Below, in pieces: positions 1 through 9,400 of a DNA stretch of 64,000 bases. Positions within the stretch are counted from its first letter, which is position 1; each line of letters begins with the position of its first letter. Source of the stretch: Parietaria judaica (Eukaryota; Streptophyta; Magnoliopsida; Rosales; Urticaceae). Where the stretch lies: contig OX940864.1 of assembly GCA_954871525.1 (NCBI GenBank), forward strand, positions 7,372,001 through 7,436,000, given 5' to 3'. Below the pieces are notes generated by a model. That model ran no database searches. It saw only the letters and a program-made list of their open reading frames with translations, and had not been told where the DNA came from. A program made the translations under genes and the position numbers.

Positions 1-975
1 CTCCCATATTCTTCTGAAGTCCCAACAATATTTTTCATGGTACGTAGTACGTACTAAAGTTTTGATTGCAATATATTTTTTCCTGTCAATATAATACCAT
101 GAATCGTTACCCTATTAAAAACTAATTTAAAGTAAAAATCAAAAGTGAGTTAACATTTATATTGTAATTTAGTCTACAAGAATCTGAAGAAAAAAATTAT
201 GAGTCAGCAGTCATATTGTAGCTTAGTCTACAAGAATTTGTAATAATTTGCATTTTGCCTTATGGAATAATATCTTATTTTTTAATAGCAAAACGGCCTA
301 AGCCTCCTGAGATAATATCTAACTTAAATTATATCGGGTAACGGGTTAAAAGTTTGCTTCTCTTAATTTTTTTTTACAATATACTTATATGTTTCTTAAT
401 CTTCTGATTTAATTTGTCATTATCTTATAGGAATTGTATTGTCAAGGAACTTTGTTTACTTAGTTAGAATCTCTCGGATTTTCCCTTGGACGATGAAATG
501 TGAAATTGAGACATGTCGTATTAATTAGTTCATCTTCTCATTGCGTTCCCCTTGACACAATTTTGATATTTTAGATAAATTGTACAGGTGTAGTTTTTTG
601 TTTTTAATTGCTTTTTATAAAATGTCGATCGGTTAAATGAAGGTCGGAAAAAATGAATTTCCGTGATATCCAACAAACTTTGGGTGCTAGATGTTCTAAC
701 ATTCTAAATTCTCTTTTCCTTTTCCTTTTGTTTATTGTCTAAATTTTTCATTTTTCGTGCTGTTAAGTTTACGGGATGAATATTATCTCAACAATTAGCT
801 TTAATATTTTCGAAGCATATGTTATATTAAGTAAGTTAGATTTTATTTTTTATTGTGCATTTCTTAGCCTTTTTAGAAATATATAAGTAAATTATGTGAG
901 TCAGTGATACTACATTACAAAGTTGAGCAATTTATAAAGTTTAATTCACTGTATTTTTTTTCATTTACAACACAA
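1..975. other. AT-rich intergenic DNA, nothing recognised
   Basis: AT-rich sequence with short poly-A/T runs. No open frame here resembles a known protein, and I see no terminal repeats that would delimit an element. Confidence 0.6.
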
Positions 976-984
976 TTAAATATA

Positions 985-2094
985 AAAGTAATCCCACAAA
1001 ATGCCCAAAAACCACCTAAGGTTTATGAGAATTGCCCATACTTTCAAACAATTCATTTATACCCATTAAAAAAAAAATTGGACCATTTTAACCCTTAAAT
1101 TAATTATATTTATTACTTTTCGTATTAACTATTTACAATATATTTTTTTAATTTTTGAAATTTAAATTATCCTAAAATTATGTGATTTTAGGTATAAATA
1201 CAGTTATGGGTTTAGGTATAAATTTTGTGATTTTCGTAAGGTAACGAGTTTACAATTTTTGTAATTTTCACTTATTTTTGTAATTTAATTTACAGTTTCA
1301 AGCTCCGGTTCATCGACAAGTGCAAACGTGCTCTCAAAGTGTTCTCTCGACTTGAGGAAATCACCCATTACGACGTCGAAATAGAAATGGAAATTGTGAA
1401 CGCCTTCGTTATCAATAAATCTTGTCGAAGAAATTTCATTGATGTTTTCAATTGTGAAAGGATTTGATTCCGTCATACAACGTTGACATGTATTACAAAT
1501 GAAATACAATTACATATATGTAACTATAGTTATATTGTGAGTGTGTGTGAGGTATTAGTATATACCTTCGTTGATCATATTTGGATTTTTGGGAATGCCC
1601 GATGTCTTTCCCTCCGGATACATTATTATCCTGCATAAATTACCGTTTGGCATGTCAGTTCTATTCGTAAATAGATTTACATAAAATGAGGCAAAACGAA
1701 AACCAAGTTTCGTAAACAAATTTACATAAAATTAAGCAAACGAAAACCAAGTTTCATAAATAAAAGTTCAAAATAAATACTGACTAATAGGAAAATAAGA
1801 TTTAGATTTTAATCGTCAAAATAGGGAATATTAAACGTGATTTGTTAGAGCTAATCGAAAATAATACTAATTAATAGGGGAGATTTGTTATTAATTTATT
1901 TAGTTTGCTATATCTAAGGAAAATTTTTATTTTTTATTTTAATTAAAAAAACAAATTATAATTAAATGTGATTTAAAAATTAGAAGGGCAATTTAGTCCA
2001 TATTTTAATTTGTTGGTGGTTATGATTTCCATAATTAGAAATGGGCATTTTTTCTAAACCTTGAGCCACAAATGGGCATTTCCCTCATTTATCC
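985..2094. mobile_element. MULE-like non-autonomous element, copy A
   Basis: The element is bounded by an identical 9-bp direct repeat TTAAATATA (976-984 and 2095-2103), the duplication size of Mutator-like elements. Its ends carry imperfect inverted repeats built on ATGCCCAT and AAGGTTTA blocks. The same ends occur in the elements at 55485-57011 and about 2392-3520, but the interiors differ. The interior at about 1297-1475 has normal base composition and an open frame on both strands, so it may be captured host sequence; I do not recognise a protein. No transposase is present. Confidence 0.7.
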
Positions 2095-2391
2095 TTAAAT
2101 ATATCAAAATTTTCAATATTTTATCCAAATTGATCCGTTCTAATGGTGTGCTATCTCACGCAACTTTTGTATAAAAGTTGATTTTCTCACTTTGTTTGCG
2201 CGAAATAATTTTTTGGGCTCTTTTGACTGTGAGTTTTTATTCATATAGTTTCTTTAGTGAAGTCCTTATAGAAAACAATGGAGATAAATATCATTGTTAT
2301 ATGATCATTTATGTTGTGTTTTGTTGGTATTGAACATGTGACATTCGTTTGATAGTGGAGGGAAAAGAAAAGAAAAGAAAAAGTAATCTTC

Positions 2392-3520
2392 CATATGAAG
2401 CAAATGCCCATTTGTGACTCATGGTTTCAAAAAATTGCCCAACCCTATTTTTGGTAATTAAAACCACCAATTAATTGAATTAAAGACCAATATGCCCTTT
2501 TTTTTTACGTGTAAATAATTTAAATAACAAAAAATCAATAATTATAATAATTAATTAAAAAAAATATTTGCCTTAAATATAGGTTACCTATTATTTGTTA
2601 TTGACGTAAAAATCAAATAGTTATTTGAATTAATTATATCAAAATACAATTCTTTCCATAAATATAGGTAAATCAGTATTCAAAATTCTAATAATTCCTT
2701 TTTAACGATTTTATTTGAAATATCAAAAATTTATATTAATTTAAGTTACGAATTGGAAGTGTAATTTAAGTTACAAAATTATAAAAGTAAATCAGTATAC
2801 TTGTAACTGTAATTTAAGTTACGAATTTATAATAGTAAATGCCTTCGTTGTATTCATAATTTGAATTACGAATTATAATAGTAAGTTATAGGTTACGAAG
2901 TTATAACTGTATAATAATTGTAATTTAAGTTACGAATTTATTGAATTAAATCACTATACATGTAATTGTAATTTAAGTTATGAAATTATTTTATTGAAAT
3001 ACTTACTGGGGGAATGAGCTATTGGTTGAAATCATATACTGATCGCGACAGAGAAGGCGACGGAGAGCGAAGGAGATGACGGGAAGCTTTGTAACGGCGA
3101 GAGGCGATGAAATTTTAGGGGGCGAGTCGACGGGAAGCTTTGTAACGGCGTGAGTCGACGGAATTTTAGGGGGCGAGTCGACTGGACTTGACGACGGGAA
3201 GAGACTAGACTTGGCGGCGGCAGATGAATCAGGAGAGAGTTAAATGGGTTTTGACCTCGTGCAGTTTTTAAAAAATATTCTTTTACCAAAAAATAAACAT
3301 ATTAATACTGTAATTAAGGAAATTGTCAACCACAATTATAGGAAAAATTAATTTCAAAAATAAAATATATAATTAATAATAAATAAACGAAAATTAATAA
3401 TTAATATTAAGGGTAATATAGTCCAAACAAAATTATTAGTGTGTATAAATTAGTTTTATGAAACTATGGGCATTTCTTTTAAACTTTAGTGGCATTTTGT
3501 GACATTTTGTGAGTTTTTCT
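2392..3520. mobile_element. MULE-like non-autonomous element, copy C (inverted)
   Basis: The left end (from about 2396) matches the reverse complement of the right end of copy A. The right end (about 3465-3515) matches the left end of copy A, so this copy lies in the opposite orientation. The interior has AT-rich runs of short TTACGAATT-type repeats, then a GC-richer block (3045-3230) with a duplicated unit of roughly 50 bp containing GGCGAGTCGAC. That block recurs at 13203-13772. I could not settle a target duplication, so the boundaries are approximate. Confidence 0.55.
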
Positions 3521-3595
3521 ATATTAAAGTTCGAGCTACCAGTATGCAAATTTCAGAGGGCTGCCAATTACTCTCAAGCACTAAAAACCGACAAT

Positions 3596-4234
3596 TAGGG
3601 TTGTGCATAAAACCCGAAAATGCGGGTTTTAAACCGAAACCGGACAGAATCCGATTTTAAAAAACCGAAACCGAATTAAAACCGGGTTAAACCGAAACCG
3701 AATTTTTCAAAACCCGCAACCGGAATAAACCGGTTCCGGGTTCCGGGGTTTGAGTTATAAAACCCGGAACCCGGTTAGTAGGTTACTAAAACCCGGTTTT
3801 TTTAATTAAATATTTAATTTATATTTATAATTTTTAAAATTAGTAGTCTGATAAAAAATGAAAAATAAAAACGATATTATCACCATTTGTTATGTCAAAA
3901 GTTTTTCAAAACGACATTCATTTTAATCATCTCTCTCTTTCATTCTAAAAATCAAAAGTTGTTCGTTTCCATTTTAATTAAAATTGTTTGTTTCTGTTTT
4001 TTTTTTTTTTTTTTTTTTTTCTGGGTTAAAAACTGGGTTTTAAAAAAGAACCGGATTTAAAACCCGAACCCGAATAAAATTCGGGTTCGGGTTTTAAAAC
4101 CGGGTTTTAATTTTAAAAGCGGGTAATAACCCGAACCCGGATTTCCGGGTTTTCTATTTTAAAAACCGGTTTCGGGTTTGAAAAGTGGAAACCCGGAAAT
4201 CCGGGTCCGGGTTTTGGACCCGGTTTCAGCCCTA
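3596..4234. mobile_element. hAT-like MITE, 639 bp
   Basis: The element is flanked by a perfect 8-bp repeat CCGACAAT (3588-3595 and 4235-4242), the duplication size of hAT elements. It begins TAGGGTTG and ends with the related inverse, CAGCCCTA. The interior is dense in AACCCGG/CCGGGTT subterminal motifs and has a poly-T run at about 3999-4020. It has no coding capacity. It lies just downstream (minus sense) of the CAP fragment and may have separated it from its last exons. Confidence 0.85.
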
Positions 4235-4297
4235 CCGACAATAGTTCAAATTCTTCCATTGAATCTACAAGAAAATTAAGAAGGCGAAAAGTAGTAC

Positions 4298-4935
4298 GTG
4301 ACACTGCACTTCAACACCATTGCAATTGACAATCTCAAAAGCAGCCACAACGTCCTGTATTTAGAAGCCAGCCTTTAATGAGCCTACATATCTCGTGACA
4401 TCTAGCTTGAACTAATTATACCGTACGTACTACGTACCGAAAATACGATTCCCATCTTCGTGCATTTGTCAACTGTAATGTTATTGACTTTCCCTGAAAG
4501 AAAAAATATATATATTAATATGCTTAGCTTGCAAAATGATTGCTATGGCAAGATAAATCAAGAAACAATTACGGTGCCAAACTTCGTTACCTTGAACCTG
4601 CAAAACGGAGTCTTTGCATCCAAAAATATATACGGATTGCTTTGCATCACAGTCATCAATCACCAAGTTTTTCCTTCCATTTTGATTTTCAACAACCCAC
4701 CTGATATTAGTAACGGGAAACTGAGTTAACATATAACACGATTATCCCTTCACATATTCAACGTCAGAAAAGAGATTATGAACTCACTTACGACCCATTT
4801 GAAGCTCTAGCTTAGGAGGGCCTGTTTTAGAAAAGGCAGTCGAAGCAGTACGGGTTTCTTTTACACCGGCACCAACAACACCAGTTCTATCAGCACGGTT
4901 CTTTGTCTTCATATCATCTGTCACCTTTCTCAAAC
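4298..4935 (-). pseudogene. CAP1: Truncated cyclase-associated protein (CAP1-like), four exons
   Basis: Four exons of the C-terminal actin-binding half of an adenylyl cyclase-associated protein can be read on the minus strand: 4788-4935 (VTDDMKTKNRADR, PPKLELQ), 4591-4700 (WVVENQ, DCDAKQSVYIFGCKDSVLQV), 4438-4493 (KVNNIT, DKCTKMG) and 4298-4354 (DVVAAFEIVNC). All keep GT-AG borders and compatible phase, and none contains a stop. CAP proteins recycle actin monomers; full-length plant members are roughly 470 residues. The N-terminal exons are not found in the 1.5 kb upstream, nor the last exons below 4298. The final donor reads CAC|GT where the family would have CAG|GT. Because introns are retained, this is a DNA-level fragment or a disrupted gene, not a retrocopy. 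Confidence 0.8.
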
Positions 4936-4942
4936 CTAGAAG

Positions 4943-6425
4943 AAAGAAAAGCGGATATAATTAGTCTTATAGTATATATATTTCATAGACTACTTAATAT
5001 AATATGCATATTTAATAATAAATTAATTAATTAATTAAAAAAACCCAACGCGTAAACTGCTAAATAGAGATGAAACCTACCAGATGTCACGCGTAAACTT
5101 TAATCAAAATACCTTCGACCATGCACACTAGTTAAACATTTTTCCCGAACAAAATTAATCATGATTAATTCATCAAAACTCCCACTGAATATCTAAACAC
5201 ACCAAAAATTTTAGAAAATTAATACGAATCCAATGATCGAATTTTCGTAAAATAATCAGACCAGCTCTGATACCACTGTTGGGTTTTTCGTTGACTTTTC
5301 TCGATCTCGGGGTGCGGAATAACCCGAGAATTCATCGAAAATAAGATCTAGACTATATACGAATACCTTTCAGCGTAGAGCTGTCACAACTAAAAATATG
5401 AGATCGCACGAAGTAACAATTTCTATAAAATTATTAATTATTGTTTTTCTAAGTCTTAACGTTTATAAGAGGATCCTCTGAAAATTTCACATTCGGAGAG
5501 ATAATCCTAGGAATCCCTTCTTTAGATAGAGCATGTAAAAAGAAAAAAGAAAAAAACCTCAACGACGTGTCATGCTAAATTTCATTAACCTTTAGATAAC
5601 AATTGTTGTACGGACGCATGAGAAACGACATATGATGCTTGTATCAAATGACATAACCTAAAAACTTCTTTATTGTCTCTATACTATAGGCTTAAAGTTC
5701 TAATTTATTTTCAGTTACTTCTAAAGCTTTACTAAAAAAATCAGGATCTTAAAAACCCAGAATCCGGATGGTAAGTTAGTACAAAACCTGCTTGTTAAAT
5801 ATATATTAATATTCACATTTTTTATATTAAAAATGCCCATTGTTTCTAGTTTTAGTTTACTTTCATTTTTTTGGTTCATTTCATGTATTCAATTTTAGGT
5901 CATGATTTGTGTGTGTGTAAATTCAAGTTTTTTTTCATAAATAAAGTTCGGGTTTAAATTCGGGTAAAAACCCAAGACCGGCTTTTGTTTAAACAAGAAG
6001 TGCATAAAATTCAGATCTGTGTAAAAATATAATTAGTTTTTTAGTTTTGAAACCGAGTTTAACCATCTGATTTCCGGTTTTTCTTTTTTAATAATAATAA
6101 TAAACTGGGTCCGATTTTCAATTTCCAAAACCCGGATTTTGGTTTAAGGGTTCCAGTTTTTGCAAATAAACATGATTAACCGAACCGCTTTTGCGCCACA
6201 AATATTATCCCCCACTTACATCTAAACATATTAACATAAATAAAAAGCTTCATGAATCATGACATGCTATTATCTGAACTCCAAGTAAATTATGTGAGAA
6301 TGAGAACCAACCTCATCAACTATAATTAATATTTATAGTATTTCAATTCCAGAATACAATTAATCTCAACAATGGAAGAAATTGACATTTTGGCCTTATT
6401 ATTTTAGCAACCCAAAAGAAGCCTT
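4943..6425. other. AT-rich DNA with retroelement and hAT-like debris
   Basis: No gene recognised. It holds an LTR-retrotransposon primer-binding remnant near 5262-5285 (separate entry). A degenerate stretch at about 5940-6175 has ATTCGGGT/ACCCGGAT motifs related to the hAT-like MITEs elsewhere in the window, but without clear ends. Confidence 0.5.
5262..5520 (-). mobile_element. LTR retrotransposon remnant: primer-binding site plus partial LTR
   Basis: Read on the minus strand, sequence ending CCCAACA is followed by GTGGTATCAGAGCTGGTC. TGGTATCAGAGC is the usual primer-binding site complementary to the 3' end of initiator tRNA-Met, and LTRs normally end in CA just before it. The LTR side therefore extends to higher coordinates, for an unknown distance. 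No gag-pol coding sequence lies on the other side, so this is a deleted remnant. Confidence 0.6.
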
Positions 6426-9400
6426 TTATGTGCTTCCACCAGGATAAACGCAACCATTGTAACCTACAGCAAACAGAGAAGAATACTTCACAACATTATC
6501 AAAAGCACCAAAATTCTTTTAGCAAATAATAGACATGATGTTAAGTTTCATAAATTAGTCAAATACCGCAACGGATACCCGCTTGTTTACCCCTACAATA
6601 GTCACGCTTAACTTTGTTAACAGACACGGAGCTACGCGAGCGCCTCAGGTGTTGTAGCCCTTCAAGTTTTTAAATTTGTCCGAATATTTTAAATATATTT
6701 CTGTTTAATCTACTCCTCCCACATTATTTAGCCTCTTCTCGAATTTGAATCCTTAGTCCGGCCATGTTGCTAGTAGGTTAATTGATTTTATTTTGTTATA
6801 AAATTGGTCTCAGAACTTATATACATTGTTTGTTTTAATATGGTAAGATATACCTTATATATATAAAATCCCATAGGGTACAAATTCAATTGTTAGTCTT
6901 TGCCAATAATTACTTTATGTTTATTATTTAATTAGGTTCAAATGCGTTTTATAATTTGAATTTTTTATTATCTAAGAGAAGTACAGTCTATTTAAAAGAT
7001 AATAAAATCAACAAGAAAAATAGAAAACAATTATTTAATAAATGATTTATAATTCAAGAAATTAGAAGTCTTCTTACTTGGATTTGAGGATGCAAGACTG
7101 GCTGTTTGGGAGAAATCACAATTCCATGGATTCTTTCCAAAGGTTTGGTAATAGAGATTCATGGCATAGGTGGCGTGCGAGGCCAGAGTGTTGGGCTCGA
7201 AACACGCTCCTCCCGGGTTTATCGGCCCACAATCAACGCTCTGGCTGCACGCGTAATCCAGATTCGACTGCAGTTCTGCGCTTGTCACGCCCGCCTTTGC
7301 CACACACCACTGAGTTGCCGTTGGCTTTGGCGTCGGAGTTGTAAACGGAGTTTGAGACTGATCCGTGACCGAAACCAGCATATGAATATTAATTGATTGA
7401 GCATTTGAACTAGTATTCTCGAGATATAAGATTTAAATCCCAAGGCATATACTAATTAAAAAAAATTACTCACCTTAAGAGAAAAATATAAGAATCAGGC
7501 TACTCGAAAAAAGAAACAAATCGCAAGCTAAGTACCATTTTTGGAAATACGTTACGTACTTAAAGAATCTGACTTTATACTATAATCTCAATATTCACGA
7601 GTTTTAAATTCGTGACAATTTTTTTTTTTCGGTTTCTCATTTCATTATTAACAGTCTTCACTATCCGTCTCAAATTATAATCCAATCTCATGCCTCATGC
7701 CTTTCCCCGTGGGCTGAAAACTTTCTTTCGGTTTTTCCAGGACCGGGACAAAAACGCGTACTTATTGTGCCTACACATGTTTTCTTTACCATTACGAATT
7801 TCATGTCATTTTTCATGGCTTTTCTTTAGTTACGCACACCAACCACGTGTCATTATTATCTACTTTGACTAAATTCCAAAAGCATCACCATTTTTCAGCA
7901 TGTTCTTCTGACCTGGCTAGATTTGGAGAGGCCAACGTCGTAGGTCATGGTGAGATCGGGCTTGAAGAGCCCGAAGGCCCTCTCGGAGGCGAGGCCGGGT
8001 TTGAGATTCTCGTCGTAGAGCGCAAATAGGTACGTCGTCACTGACTTTCCAGGCATGAGTGGCGTGCCGACCTGGGACCGGAGGTGAGCGATCAAGTTGC
8101 CATTGTAAGCCTTGGCGTTTTCGACGCTTGGGCCCGGCTCACCATTGTCTCCGCTGTATGGCCACCCCGTCTCCGCCACCATTATCTCGACGTCCTTGTA
8201 CCCCATCGAGCTCAGGGCAGAATGCACGGCGTCAACCTATTGCTTTCAACGTTTTTGTTAGAAATGAAACCAAAACAAACAAACAAACAAAAAAACCAGT
8301 ATTTTGGTAGTATTTTTTCATGTTAATTTTTTCGAGATATCAAAATGCTATACTAATATCGGGTTTTTAAAACCTAGTTTTGGACGAGAGAGTTTGGCGT
8401 GGATTTTCACCACAAATCGCGACCCATCGCGATTTTGACCAAATAATCGCGACCCGTCGCGATTTTGCCAAACCCGTCGCGACCCATCGCGATTGACCCA
8501 AACCCATCGCGAGTTGCAGCTCTAATTTTTGCGTAGAAAATTAACCATAATAAAAAAAAGTATGACCTAAATGTCTAGCACGTGTTGACTTCCACGTCCA
8601 CTTTTTTAAACATCATTGGATTAAACGAGAGGGAAACAATTATCTTGACTATTTTGAACGTACCTATTAATTATTTTACTGATTACAAACTAAAAAAAAT
8701 AAAATATTGAAGAAAAAATAGCATAAATATACATAATTTGAGTTAATATGAAGACTTTAAATTTATAACCAATATTAATTTCCAAACAGGGACTAACAAT
8801 GCTCTAGTGGTGAAGTTCCTTTTGTTACCGCTGTCCCATTTTTTCGCGGGTTCCCAATGCCGGTTCATAAATTGAAATTCCCGGTAAAAAATAAATCAGG
8901 TAAACTTTATTTCCTGATCCCATCTTTAATTTTAATTTATTTTTACTTAATTTATTTCTATATAGAAATATAGAATATACTACTATATATATAAAAGTAA
9001 AATACAAGTTTAAAACCGGTATATAACGGTTAAAACATGCGTTTGCTTAATTAAAACCAGTATTTTTACCAATCTTGCTGTCTGTTTTTTTGTTTTTTTA
9101 CCGATTTCCCAAAAAATCGGTTTTAAGGGAGGAATAGAAAACCAGCCCCTAGTTTCGGTTATGGTTCCGGTTTTACTTCGCAGGCAAAAAGTTAATGACG
9201 AAGCTGACTAACCTGCGCATCAAACATGTTCATGTACTTGATTCCAGTCCACGAATCCACCCGCCCCGCGTTCGGCTGAAACAAGCAAAATGCCAGCGTC
9301 TCGGGCCTCGGGTCACTCTTGTACGCGAAAAACGGGTACGGGTTCACCGCGAACGGCGACCCGTTCTCCCGCAGAAAATCCAGCACCCCCCGCATCGTGT

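Noticed and set aside
3032..3289. 85-codon minus-strand frame with repeated STRPLKFRRL-like words
   Set aside because: It is produced by the internal duplication of a MULE-like element that recurs at 13.2 kb; no protein family fits.
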